From Lunularia cruciata (Eukaryota > Streptophyta > Marchantiopsida > Lunulariales > Lunulariaceae), in contig OX419759.1 in NCBI GenBank assembly GCA_948567375.1, positions 5,672,744-5,736,743 of the forward strand: a stretch of DNA of 64,000 bases, written 5' to 3'. This document shows, in pieces, positions 1 through 10,949 of this stretch. The stretch's first letter is position 1; the number at the start of each line of letters is the position of its first letter. Under the pieces are notes generated by a model, which did no database searches, was not told the DNA's origin, and worked only from the letters and a program-made list of their open reading frames with translations. Both the position numbers and the translations under genes were made by a program.

Positions 1-357
1 CAAACAAGAGAACCTTTGGTGAAGAAACCCTTTGCCTTGGGAGATCTTTGGCTAGACAAAGACCTTTTCTCTAGAATTACCTTTGGCCAAAAAGACATTT
101 GGCCCAAAAGTTCCTTGGCTTGAAATTTCATAAATAAATATGGCACCAATAGATCAAGAACCACAATTAATGACTATTTGATTATACCTACCACTCCCAT
201 GTGTGAGTAATGTGCTTTTCAAAAAAATTTAATAGTTGGACCGACACCTTAAATGGGGTCTGGATTCTCTTCACTTTTTGTAGAATCAACCCAAGCAAGA
301 CTTTTTGTGCTTTCCTCTCCCTTGACAACAAGTTTTTGCTTGGACATTTGAAATTGC

Positions 358-418
<61 letters not shown>

Positions 419-843
419 TGTATGTGTGTGTGTGTGTGAAAAGGGTTAGGAAGTGAGAAGTGAAGTATGAATGACAAGAGGACAAAAGGAAAAGGAAGTG
501 GTTTCTCCTAGTGCACCATGGAGGATGAGAAGGGTAGTAAAATTCATAATCAAGGCCCAAGATTAATTAAAAGAGCATTGTACTATAGGCATTAACTAAT
601 CTAGACAGAATTCTTCCTATGGAATTGGGAATTGAACAATCATGCAGTTTTGTATGAAATCAAAGATTATCACAATCTAAGACTAGAGAATTTGAGAGGG
701 AACCTCTTTGGTTGGACCCAAGAGCATTGGTAGAGACTACTAGGGCATGGCAATTCTTTGCTAGATGACATATCTCTAGACAGTGCTTGGACTTGCCCAA
801 ACTCAACTATCAAAGCCAAGTTCAAGACCACATCTCTTATAAC
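1..843. other. Unassigned left edge
   Basis: Apart from the microsatellite at 363-438 I recognise no gene or element here. The stretch from about 600 to 843 reads as low-complexity plant repeat DNA. No reading frame longer than about 100 codons carries a family motif. It borders a perfect hairpin and then the broken 3' end of a family-B gag copy, so it may belong to an older repeat or to the other side of a deletion. Confidence 0.4.
363..438. repeat. Compound (AG)n(TG)n microsatellite
   Basis: An uninterrupted AG run covers 363-415 and passes into a TG run with one interruption at 417-438. Frames across it give only Arg-Glu, Ser-Leu or Cys-Val runs, so no protein should be inferred from it. 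Confidence 0.97.
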
Positions 844-883
844 TAAACCTCCACTAAAACTCATTAGTTTTAGTGGAGGTTTA
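844..883. repeat. Perfect 18-bp inverted repeat (hairpin)
   Basis: The left arm 844-861 and right arm 866-883 are exact reverse complements around a 4-base loop. The hairpin stands about 15 bases from where similarity to other family-B gag copies ends (near 899). It therefore marks a breakpoint rather than a terminator of any gene seen here. Confidence 0.9.
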
Positions 884-898
884 TTGTCTATTATAATT

Positions 899-1290
899 TC
901 TCATACTTGCTCTCAACCACATCTATAGATGCTATCCCCTTACCTTTGTTTGGATTAGAAGCCACTTGGGTTTCACTACCTTTTTCTTTCCCTCTGTTGG
1001 CTCCTCCATGGTTAGTAGAGTTTGGGCAATTCCTTTGGATGTGACCTCCTCCTCCACAACCGAAACAATTTCTCTCATTAAAATTGTCCATTGGTTGGCC
1101 TCCTCTATATGGATAACTTCCATAACTCCTAGGCCCTCTCCCCACATTCTGATCCACCTCTCTCTTCTCCCATAGTTGCACCACATTGATCTTGAAATCT
1201 AGAACTTGTTTGGTGATGGTTTGAAGTGGATCCTTTGGTGGAGGTGCAAGAACTGGAGCAACTCCTACTTGTGGTGCAACCCTTGCCACC
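899..1290 (-). pseudogene. B1 gag, C-terminal part with CCHC zinc knuckle
   Basis: The minus-strand frame contains CFGCGGGGHIQRNC, a C-x2-C-x4-H-x4-C knuckle of the kind Gag nucleocapsid regions use to bind element RNA. It is preceded by a Gly/Arg/Tyr-rich stretch and followed by a Lys/Glu-rich tail. The open frame is continuous over about 130 codons. It is the second half of the gag whose first half lies at 7899-8523; element A sits between them. All four zinc ligands are kept, unlike the related copy at 59.2 kb. Confidence 0.85.
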
Positions 1291-2028
1291 TGTAATACCA
1301 AGGGTTAGCCATATGATCTAGATGTGAAATTTAGTTTGGTAACATCTAGAATGATGTTATACATGATGGTCAAAATAGATCAGATAGAAGTATCACCAAA
1401 AGAGTACTTCTACTAATAGGGCAGAAACCAAAATAGACTTGAGAACCTTAGAACCAATAGCTAGACATATGATTTAAAGGTGAGAATTGGTTTGGTAACA
1501 TTTGGAAGGATGTTACACATGATGTACTAAACAGATCAGAAAGAGGTATCACCAAAAGGGGACTTCTACTAATAGAGTAGGAATCAAAATATGCCTGAAA
1601 TCTTTGAAGGCAATTTCAGAGGCCTAAACGGATGAATTAGGCCTCGAAAATGTGCAGATTCCCCCCCAATGGAGGAAAGGCTGGCCTTCCCTCCCCCCCT
1701 GTTTGTCTCATTGAGAGCTTTCCAATGGTACCTTACTCATGTGATTCTGAGATTCCTACAAGAAGATTCCCTAAAAGATTCCCTCCAATCAAAGCTCGTT
1801 TGACCAACCAAATAGGACCTAGACCAGACAGGTCACCCATCCAAGTAAGTAATCCAAGGGTGGAGCTTGTTGACATGTCACCTATCTGTGTCCCTAATCC
1901 TATGGTGGAGCTTCCTTGGAGGAGATCCTCTTTGTCTATATAATAAAGAGAAGGTGCTCCCTTGGGGCATCAAATGTTTGAGTGTGCAATCTTTGTTTTC
2001 TCTCTTCTCTTGTCCTCGGAGTATTACA
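1291..2028 (+). repeat. 5' LTR of element A
   Basis: The LTR starts TGTAATACC and ends GTATTACA. Its first 310 bases contain two diverged direct copies of a block of about 150 bp (near 1308-1455 and 1459-1600) sharing the motifs GGTAACAT, ATCACCAAAAG and CTTCTACTAATAG. A TATA-box-like TATATAATA lies at 1937-1945. An AATAAA overlaps it at 1942. Confidence 0.95.
1937..1945 (+). promoter_or_regulatory. TATA-like box in 5' LTR of A
   Basis: TATATAATA lies about 85 bases before the LTR end, a usual place for a retrotransposon promoter. The same sequence recurs in the 3' LTR near 7807. Function is inferred from position only. Confidence 0.5.
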
Positions 2029-2029
2029 A

Positions 2030-2041
2030 TGGTATCATAGC
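2030..2041 (+). promoter_or_regulatory. Primer-binding site of A (initiator Met tRNA)
   Basis: TGGTATCATAGC begins two bases after the LTR and matches the complement of the plant initiator-Met tRNA 3' end at 11 of 12 positions (TGGTATCAGAGC expected). It is where minus-strand DNA synthesis would have been primed. Confidence 0.9.
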
Positions 2042-2168
2042 AAGTGTTCTAGTCCAAGAGAGTGGATCACCCCTCTTGGAATAGCACGAACTACTGAAAC
2101 TGAGTAATTTGAGGTGGAGAACATAGCGTAATTGCTAGACTTAGGAAGGACTTTAGAGAGCGGATGGG

Positions 2169-2598
2169 ATGGATGCACCGGGGGGACAATTTCCCGCACC
2201 TAGCTTTCCATTCTCAAACCCATTCCACATCAAGGTTATGTACATCCAGCATGAGCAGATGAGAGTATCGCTAGTTTATCACTTTGGTGCGGAATTCATG
2301 GACAGAGTGATGAACTCACCAAACCCGGTGATTCTACCTGTGGTGATATATGACAGAGAGTGGGATTTGACGATCTACATTCTATTATGATAATATGGAT
2401 ATGAATGTCCCAAATCCTTTCCCTTTCAACACTCAAGTAGAAATCCGTTATGTAGTGAGGCCAAAATTGATGTTTAGAGATTTTGTGGTTAGGAATTTTG
2501 GTGAGGAGTATTATCAACGAGTGATAGCTTCTGAGGTCCCAATGGTAGTTCCGATAGTTCGTGCGCCTTCCAGAGTGATTATATTGACTCTATATTGA
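2169..2598 (+). pseudogene. Element A leader ORF with a duplicated domain
   Basis: Between the primer site and gag are two short frames (2169-2390 and 2395-2598) in different phases. Their translations look like repeats of each other: each begins near an NPF motif, has an aromatic/basic strand, then HFGAEF versus NFGEEY, an RV residue pair, a V..P run, and ends LTIY or LTLY. This suggests an ancestral protein of two tandem domains of about 60 residues encoded upstream of gag. I do not recognise the fold. The phase change and stops between the halves make it a relic, or two exons or segments of an N-terminal Gag extension. Confidence 0.5.
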
Positions 2599-2631
2599 AG
2601 TAGACGTTAGCAATTGGGTGTTGCAGGAACC

Positions 2632-3720
2632 ATGGATCCGTAGTTGCAAGAGCTGGTGCAAGGAATGCAAGGGATGTTGAATGAATTTCGAGAGATTAAG
2701 ATGACCATGGAGACATTGCAAAGTCAAGTGCAGATCCTCAGGAACGATCAAGCCATGCAAGAAGAAAAGCCATCTCAAAACCCAGTACCTGTGACTGAAG
2801 TACTTGGAGAGGCACTCGTGCCTACGAACCCTATCAACGATGAAGCCACATTGCTACTCCGGATGAAGAAGACCTGCAACATCGAGCCTTACAAGGGGCA
2901 GCGTACGATGGGAGTAGTGGAGAATTGGATCTCAAGAATGAATCGATATTTTTGATTGTTCTCAATAGAGATCATAGAGCATGCTGCAGGCGTGGTTGCA
3001 TGTGGGTACTTGACCGATAAAGCCCTCACATGGTATGATGCTTGGGAACGATCCATGCTGGCAGAGAGAAGGGAGGTCACATGGACAGCAATGCAAGAAG
3101 GACTGCTCAAGAATTTCCAATCGGTGGATTCTGTGCAGATGGCTCGAACCTGACTATGGAGATTGAGACAGAAGAATAGCGTACAAGAGTATGTGGAGGC
3201 ATTTTTGGATCTACAAGTCACAATTACCGACATGAGTCCAGCAGAGGCTCTCGACAATTTCAAACGAGGGTTGAAAGAGCGGATTTGCCAAGAAGTCATG
3301 GTGCAAAACCCTCGCACGGTATTTGAAGCTATTGCTTGTGCGCAGAGAATAGCCGGAGCATTAGGTGGAGGTGAAGGAGTAGTTCTACCTCAACATTATT
3401 GGGCAGAAATGCCACACATGGGTGGACCAGTACCGATGGAATTGGGCAACCTTCGATTCCGGGATCGAGGAGCACGGCCACTTCAAGGAGAGCGGGGACG
3501 GGTAGAAGAACAAAGAGATGGAGTCCCACAAGGAGAAGGGACTCAAGGAGAACAACGCCGTTGTTACAATTGTGGCTGTATTGGGCACATATCTACCAAT
3601 TGTCGCACTCGTTTCCCTAGAGGCCCTCGGCCTTCGTACAGGCGATCTTTGAACAACATGGAGAGGCACATTGAAGAGGAGGAGGTGGAAACCACTTCAG
3701 AAAATGAAGATCGCCAGTAA
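2632..3720 (+). pseudogene. Element A gag (capsid/nucleocapsid), three in-frame stops
   Basis: The start ATG at 2632 follows the leader. The frame holds a short coiled-coil-like N-terminus (about 2644-2760) and a retrotransposon Gag core with the motif DKALTWYDAW near 3016-3048. A basic/acidic linker and a CCHC knuckle CYNCGCIGHISTNC at 3562-3603 follow. Three stops interrupt it (TAG 2641, TGA 2953, TGA 3151) with no frameshift. Gag would form the particle and bind element RNA through the knuckle. Its stop at 3718-3720 overlaps the start of the pol frame, which is in the -1 phase. Confidence 0.92.
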
Positions 3721-3722
3721 AT

Positions 3723-6700
3723 GTACCTCGTGGCCTTACTGGCTCAATAAGGAAGCAGAGAAGCGAGGGAAGGATGAAGAATAATGCGCAAAGATCCCAA
3801 AAGGCAACCTCACAATTGATTGTTGTGAATGGAATCCTAGAAGGTAATCAAGTGAGAGTATTAATAGATCCGGGAGCAACAGAGAATTTCTTGTCTTGCT
3901 CAGTTGCAATAAGCTTGGGAATGGATCTAGAGAGAGATGGAAGTGAAGAAGTAGAGTTACCAAATGGGCAAACAGAGAGGATTGAATCATTACCTAGACG
4001 GGTAACCCTCTCTGTAGGAGAGTATCAGGAAGCAATTGAGTGGCAAGTGATACAGTTAGCCCGTTATGATGCAATTTTAGGCATGCCATGGATGGAGCAG
4101 TACAACCCAATGGTGGATTGGAGGAAGAAAGTAGTGAGAACCCACCAATAGTCAATCATTGGGGTTAAAGAAAAATCACACAGGCAGAAACTACCTCTAT
4201 ATGTCATAGGGACGACAACTGTCTGTAAAACCGATAGATGTTTTCTGGGTCTAATAAGAGAAGTCTAGAGTGCACAACTTGCAGGACAAATTCTTGAGAA
4301 ATTGAAGGATGTGGTGGATGAGTTTCAAGATGTCTTTCCCAATGATCTACCCTCAGGATTACCACCTAAAAGGCGAGTAGATCACAAAATAGAGACACTC
4401 CCGAGGAAGACACCTCCTTGTAAGGCCCCATATCGCCTATCACCTCATGAGTTGGAGGAGTGTAAGACTCAAATTGAGGAGATGCTACAGAAAGGGTTCA
4501 TCCAACCTAGTGTATCACCATATGGGGCCCCTGTTTTGTTTGTGAAGAAGAAGGATGGTACAATGCGCATGTGCATTGACTATCGGGGTCTCAATCAGCA
4601 AACAGTGAAGAACAAATACCCCTTACCTTGCATGGATGACCTGTTTGATCAACTCCATGGAGCGAGGTACTTCACCAAACTGGACTTGCGGAGCGGTTAC
4701 AATCAAATCCAAATTGCAGAGGAGGATGTGTACAAAATTGCCTTTCGAACCAAGTATGGCCACTTTGAGTATCTTGTGATGCCTTTTGGCCTCACCAATG
4801 CGCCTGCCACTTTCATGAGCCTAATGAATGACATATTTTGTCCATACTTGGATAAGTCTGTTATCGTCTTCTTGGATGATATCTTAGTATATAGTAGCAC
4901 AATGACAGAACACAAACAACATCTACGAGAGGTCCTCCAGATTCTAAGACAGAATAAATTGTACGCCAAAATCTCAAAGTGTGAGTTTGGCAAGTCTGAA
5001 GTAGACTACTTAGGGCATAGAGTAAGTGCAAAGGGCATTCAAGTATTGACAGATAAAATAGAAGTCATTCAAAAATGGAGTGCCCCAGAAGATCAGACTC
5101 AACTTAAGAGCTTCTTGGGGTTGACGGGATTCTATCGTAGATTTGTCAAGGACTTCTCCAAGGTTGCACAGCCTTTAACGGCACTACTTGGCAAGGGGAA
5201 GAAGTGGACATGGGGAATTGCACAAGAGTTGGCCTTTCAAGAATTGAAGGCCGCCTTGCTACATGCACCAATCTTGAAGTGGTATGACCCAAAACGTCCA
5301 ATCAAGTTGGCTACGGATGCATCAAGCGTAGCAATAAGAGCAGTCCTACAACAAGAGTGGCATGACGGATGGCATCCAATTGCATATTTCTCTTGAAAGT
5401 TGTTACCGGCAGAGCGCAACTACCACACCACAGAATGAGAAGAGTTGGTCATCGTTCTAGCAACCAAGCATTGGAAGCACTACCTGGGCGAGAAGGCATT
5501 TGTAGTAGAGACAGACCACAAACCTCTAGTCTACCTCGAGACACAGAAGGATCTATCTCGTCGCCAAATTCAGTGGGCAGAGTGGCGACAACGCTTCAAC
5601 ATGACAATCACCTACGTGGAAGGTAAGAAGCAACTTGCAGATGCATTCACCCGCATGCCAATGGTCAACAACTTGGCGGCAGAGGTTAAGATTAACCCTG
5701 AATTCTGGCAAGAGATTCTAGCTGCTACAAAAACTGATCCACAGATTGTAGAAGCGCAATCATCCAAAGGTGTCACCAGCACCCAAGGACTCACCTTTTG
5801 GGAGGGCCGATTGTGGATCCCAAATGTCCCAGAATTACGCACCACCATTCTAGCAAAATGTCATGATTCGGCCATTGCAGCTCATGTCGGAGTGGACAAG
5901 ACCTTGGAAGCAATCAAGCGCCATTACTATTGGCCCAAGATGAGCAACGACGTGATGGACTATGTGCGTAGCTGCCTACTTTGTCAATAGAACAAAGCTT
6001 CTAATCAAGCTCTTGCAGGGCTCCTTCAACCTCTTCCCACTCCTACCCAACGTTGGGAACAAGTGAGTATGGATCTCGTCTGTGAATTACCCAAGACCAC
6101 CTCAGGGTTTGACTCTATTGTGGTCTTTGTGGACTGGCCTAGCAAAATGATTCATGTACGCCCTACCACCAAGGAGGTGACCGCTCCACAACTAGCTCAA
6201 CTATACTTAGATGCAGTCTTTGCTCACCATGGCTTGTCTAGAGTACTCATCACCGATAGAGGCACCCAATTCACCAGTTTGTTTTGGCGAACACTCTTTG
6301 GTTTCTTCAAAACCAAGTTGGCCATGTCTACAGCTTACCACCCACAAACAGATGGCCAAACAAAGTGGGCTAATCGCACAATTGAAGACATGTTACGCGG
6401 CTTCACCTTAGAAGAGCAAGAGAGGTGGGACACCCTACTACCGTTGGTGGAATTTGCTTACAACAATTCATTGAATGCCTCCACCCAGGTCACTCCGTTC
6501 TTCCTCATGTATGGTGAGCATCCCTTCACACCTTCTAGCTTGATGAAGATCCGTCCAGTGACTACCAAGGTTGATGCAGTCAACACATTTGTTTCTAGAA
6601 TCCAACAAGGTGTGGAGAGCGCCAAGCACAGGTTACATATTGCACAAAATTGACAAAAGCAATATGCTGATGCACACCGTAGGCACATGGAGTTCAATGT

Positions 6701-7145
6701 TAGGGATCAAGTATGGCTATCGACAACCAACCTCACATTAGTTGGATCTCGTAAGCTCAGACCTCGTTTTATTGGGCCTTTCTTGATTATTCGTCGCATC
6801 GGCGCTGTGGCCTATCACCTTGAGCTACCACCACACATGAAGATCCATCCAGTGTTCCATGTCTTCCTATTATGCAGATATGCTCCCCGATCAGGCCAAG
6901 GTACTTCCACACAGGACATTTGACCTTGTCCGACAGTCATTGATGGCATAGAGGAATATGAAGTGGAGCGGATTCTCCAAAAGTGCATGCGTGGTACTCG
7001 CCATCCGCGGGTGGAATATCTAGTACAATGGAAAGGTTACCCCCTCTATGAAGCAACCTGGGAACCCGCTACCAATTTGGCACATGCACCAGTGTTGGTG
7101 CAAGCATTTGAGCAACAATTGCACAACGAGGACGTTACATCTTAA
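3723..7145 (+). pseudogene. Element A pol: protease, RT, RNase H, integrase, chromodomain
   Basis: The order is typical of a chromovirus. The aspartic protease has DPGAT at 3867-3881. Reverse transcriptase has the catalytic FLDD at 4869-4880. RNase H has its first Asp in TDAS at 5316. Integrase has a His/His/Cys/Cys zinc region ending near 5987 and Asp codons at 6072 and 6255; at the third catalytic position (6363-6365) there is Lys instead of Glu. A chromodomain follows (YEVERIL near 6957 through WEPATNL near 7080). Seven stops break the frame (4149, 4266, 5394, 5436, 5988, 6651, 6921), all TAG or TGA, with no indel. Chromodomains steer integration toward modified histones. Confidence 0.95.
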
Positions 7146-7158
7146 AAGGAGGGAGGTC
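7144..7158 (+). promoter_or_regulatory. Polypurine tract of A
   Basis: AAAAGGAGGGAGGTC ends directly against the 3' LTR. It is the expected plus-strand priming site of an LTR element. Confidence 0.85.
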
Positions 7159-7898
7159 TGTAATACCAAGGGTTAGCCATATGATCTAGATGTGAAATTT
7201 GGTTTGGTAACATCTAGAATGATGTTATACATGATGGTCAAAATAGATCAGATAGAAGTATCACCAAAAGAGTACTTCTACTAATAGGGCAGAAACCAAA
7301 ATAGACTTGAGAACCTTAGAACCAATAGCTAGACATATGATTTAAAGGTGAGAATTGGTTTGGTAACATCTGGAAGGATGTTACACATGATATACTAAAC
7401 AGATCAGAAAGAGGTATCACCAAAAGGGGACTTCTACTAATAGAGTAGGAATCAAAATATGCCTGAAATCTTTGAAGGCAATTTCAGAGGCCTAAACGGA
7501 TGAATTAGGCCTCGAAAAAGTACAGATTCCCCCCCAATGGAGGAAAGGATGGCCTTCCCTCCCCCCCTGGTTTGTCTCATTGAGAGCTTTCCAATGGTAC
7601 CTTACTCATGTGATTCTAAGATTCCTACAGGAAGATTCCCTAAAAGATTCCCTCCGGTCAAAGCTCATTTGACCAACCAGATAGGACCTAGACCAGACAG
7701 GTCACCCATCCAAGTAAGTAATCCAAGGGTGGAGCTTGTTGACATGTCACCTATCTATGTCCCTAATCCTATGGTGGAGCTTCCTCTAGAGGAGATCCTC
7801 TTTGTCTATATAATAAAGAGAAGGTGCTCCCTTGGGGCATCGAATGTTTGAGTGTGCAATCTGTGTTTTCTCTTTTCTCTTGTCTCTAGAGTATTACA
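7159..7898 (+). repeat. 3' LTR of element A
   Basis: This is the same 740-bp sequence as the 5' LTR, with the same internal duplication and TATA-like box. It ends GTATTACA and is followed by the second CCACC. Confidence 0.95.
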
Positions 7899-8523
7899 CC
7901 ACCAAAGTATCAGGAGCTCCACCATACATGTAACCTTGAGGAGGATGCACAACCTCTTTCACCACCAAATCACTCTCATCCCCTTCCAAACTTTCCTCCA
8001 TACGAATTGGAATCTTGATAGCTTCAACCTTGGAAGAAGGTTTCTCATATCTCACCTTGCTTCTAATTTGTGGTCTCAATCCTCCCAAAAAATTCTTGGT
8101 GAGCATGGCTGCTATGCCAATCATAGTAGTCTCTACATCATCTCCACCCTTCTTCAACACTATGAAAAATCTAGACTCTAATGTTTCCACTCTTTCCACA
8201 TAGACTCTCACTTTCTCTCCATCGCCTTGTTTGAGAAAGGTAACCTCACTCATCAATCTCTCATAACTCTCATCTTGAAGAAAGTTCTCAATGAGTGCTG
8301 AAGTCAAACTCCCCCAAGACTCTTCTTCCCCATCTCTTTTTTCTCTCTTATGGTATTCTGACTCATACCATGTAAGTGATGCATCTTCAAAGAAATCTAG
8401 TAATAATGGGGCCCACTCATTCTTCCTCCTCTCATTGTTTCCTATGCAAGCTCTCTTGAAGTCTCTCACAAAGGCTTCCACATCTTCTCTATCCTTGCCA
8501 AAAAAAACAGGAAGTTTCTCCAT
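7899..8523 (-). pseudogene. B1 gag, N-terminal part
   Basis: An uninterrupted minus-strand frame of about 205 codons begins MEKLPVFFGKDRED at 8523. It contains a Gag core with EDASLTWYESEY, SYERLMSEVTFLKQGDGEKV and GGLRPQIRSKVRYE. It runs straight into the A insertion at 7898 and resumes at 1290. The same protein is seen at 59.3-60.1 kb (B3) and, more decayed, at 27.0-27.5 kb (B4). Confidence 0.9.
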
Positions 8524-8745
8524 CTTAACCCCTCACTATCTTTCTTTTCTCTCAAAATCATTTTTTCTCACTCTATAACTATTAGATTATATATATGACG
8601 AACGCCATCTGAGAATAATCCACCCTAGGGAACACAAAAGGTTCAGGTTACTCCAAGATTTCTATAATAACATCAAATCCTAGAGTGCATATTAATCAAA
8701 CTCTCATGGATAGTTTATCCATAAGTTGAAAGATGATCTCCATCG

Positions 8746-9219
8746 CTAATCTTGAGAGCTAGTTGATGAAGGTGGTAGTATTTCTGTAGCTGTACTTAGG
8801 CTCTCTCCAATATCTTTCACCAAAGTCTCCAAAAGAGCTTTTACTCCACTACACTCATGTCCTTTTGGAAGTCCTTCTACTCCACAAACCTCACACAACT
8901 CCTTGGTCTTAGATCTTCTCCCTCCCAATCTTGGCGAAGAAGGTCCAACATGCAAACCCAAGTCAAGTAAGCCTCTCCTTTCTTGCAATCTCTTGCTCTA
9001 CAAAGTCAATGGATATAAAGTTGCCTTATGTCCCTTCTCTCCACATAAAAAGAACTTAGACTCACTCTTTCTTCCAAGTGGTGTAGGTTTTTGGATCCTC
9101 TCAACACTCTCTTCAAATTCTATTTGAAACTTTCTTCTCCTCAAATCCACCCCTATAATCACCTCAAACCCTTGGGGAACCTTCCGTAGCCTCAGTTTCC
9201 ACTCTTGGTGACCTTCCAT
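8746..9219 (-). pseudogene. Family-B leader ORF (ORF0) with two Cys/His motifs, B1 copy
   Basis: Upstream of gag and on the same strand, a protein of about 145 residues is encoded in two phases (9219-8998, then 8988-8746). It has a basic N-terminus, the phrase KPTPLGRKSESK, a knuckle-like FFLCGEKGHKATLYP, then LLDLGLHVGPSSPRL and CEVCGVEGLPKGHEC. In the B3 copy the first motif is C-x2-C-x4-H-x4-C, so B1 has lost two of its four ligands. The second motif (C-x2-C-x8-H-x-C) is kept in both. I know of no described family with this arrangement; an RNA- or DNA-binding accessory role is inference. Confidence 0.65.
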
Positions 9220-10033
9220 GTTCCCAAGAGGAGTCTAAACACTCAAACATACTTTTTGTTGCTCTCACACTATCTAGAATTGACCCTTCCTCACAATGTT
9301 AGTCAAATCTCACAATTGGTATATGACAGTCCTTTGAAATTTTTCACACTTGATCAAAACTCTAGGAAATCCCTCTATGAAAAATTTTAGATCTTTTCAT
9401 CGAGCTATTTGGCCTAGGCACCTTTCTATTCAGCACACATATTTCAGATTTGGTGTGAAAACCACCCCCTTCACTTTAAAAACTTATAATTCTTTGCTCA
9501 AGAATGATTTCTATCTAATTTTTATGTCAACAGGTAGGATACAATGCATTGAATTTTTTTGTAAAGTTTCATTACAGTCCACTAAAAATTGGAGAAATGG
9601 CAGACTCTGTAAAATTTTCCAAAGAGCATGTAGTTGCGGGAGCAGTTTACTCTATCAACTTTCAAAAATTCTAGCCCAATGCGCATAGCAACTCTCACAA
9701 TAATTTCAAGTGTGATAACTAAAGAATAACCCAAGCTATCATGTGTAGCAATTCCAAGTCCAGATTCCAAACTTGAGATTTGGCCCAAAATCACCTTAAT
9801 CCCCAAAATCTGCAATCCGGCTCACACAATCTCTCCAAATCCTCTCAAGTGTACAAGATGTACAAAATCACCTCAAAGACATCATAATAAACTGGAGGGT
9901 ATAAAAATAGATCCAAATTCTCTAACATAAGTTCAGCCTTCTCCTCCTCTAAAGTTTTGTCCAAGTGAGCTCTCATAGCCTCCTTTGTCTAATATAGAAT
10001 TGTATGCGGAACATTATCTTGCCTTCTAGAGAG

Positions 10034-10050
10034 GTCCCGACAATAGAACC
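10034..10050 (-). promoter_or_regulatory. Primer-binding site after the inner B1 LTR
   Basis: On the minus strand TGGTTCTATTGTCGGGA follows the LTR after a short T run. It is a decayed form of the B3 site TGGTTCCGTTGCCGGGA, which resembles the complement of tRNA-Asp. Confidence 0.6.
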
Positions 10051-10055
10051 AAAAA

Positions 10056-10743
10056 TGTGAGCCGGCCTGTCTCTCACTTTGGATGAACCTCTCATAACTA
10101 TTATGGTAGCGCATCCTGGACTAAGAAGGCAAGGAACCCCAACTCCATCATACTCCTCCAAGGCTAACACTCCAAGACTCAAGACATTGCTCACTATAGA
10201 ACTCAATGAGAGAGATAGTTGCAAATGAAAGGATGATGAGTACTTCCTCACCCCTTGTTTCTATATTGGTGAAATAGTTACACACCAAAGTTACTAATTA
10301 CCATATTAACTCAAGTTACTAGGCTAAAAGTCAAGTAAAGTCAAAAAGTAGAAAGGAATATCCATTCACATGGGCATATTCCACTAGCATGTGATCTTAT
10401 CTTGACCTGACCTCTAAGTCAAGGATTCCTTCACATGGGTTATCCTTGGACTATAGAAGAATCCAACACAAAAAAGCTTGCGGGCACAAGAGTTCTTAAC
10501 TCTTTCCTCAAAGCCAAACACTTGAGAATAATCCCAAGTCAACACACTAGATCCAAAATAGTGGTGCTCATCTTTTCCACTTCCTCTAAAGTAAGATCCT
10601 CTCTATCTTAGCTATGAATAACTTTAGCTAATCATGACTAATGTAGAACCAACCTTTATATCTATATAAATAATATATTTCAAGTACTTGTAATACCAAG
10701 CTAAATATCATAATACTACACACATGCACAAATGGTTGTTACA
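10056..10743 (-). repeat. Family-B LTR, inner tandem copy of B1
   Basis: A 688-bp LTR reads on the minus strand from TGTAACAACC to CACA. Its primer-binding site follows at 10034-10050. It matches LTRs at 10950, 12076, 41020, 56105 and 61349. Between this LTR and the next one lies a second copy of the leader. Confidence 0.9.
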
Positions 10744-10949
10744 GTACAAGATGTACAAAATCATCTCAAAGACATCATAATGAACTAGAGGGTATACAAA
10801 TGGATCTAAATTCTCTAACAAAAGTTCAACCCTCTCCCCTCCTAAATTTCTCTCCAAGTGAGATCTCATAGCCTCCTTTTGTCTAATATAGAATTGTAAG
10901 TGGAACATTATCCTGCCTTCTAAAGAGGTCTTGGCAACGGAACCAAAAA

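Larger units (their letters stand above)
1291..7898 (+). mobile_element. Full-length Ty3/gypsy chromodomain element A
   Basis: A complete structure is visible. It has a 738-bp 5' LTR (1291-2028), an initiator-Met tRNA primer-binding site (2030-2041), a leader ORF, gag, and pol with protease, reverse transcriptase, RNase H, integrase and a C-terminal chromodomain. A purine tract (7144-7158) and a 740-bp 3' LTR (7159-7898) follow. CCACC is duplicated on both sides (1286-1290 and 7899-7903), and the interrupted site is the family-B gag. The LTRs begin TGTAATACC and end GTATTACA. By eye the two LTRs differ at about two dozen positions (roughly 97% identical), so insertion was fairly recent. Ten in-frame stops and an altered integrase residue show the copy is no longer functional. 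Confidence 0.97.

Noticed and set aside
249-560. Open frames across the AG/TG microsatellite
   Set aside because: They consist mostly of Leu-Ser or Arg-Glu runs forced by the repeat, with no conserved domain.
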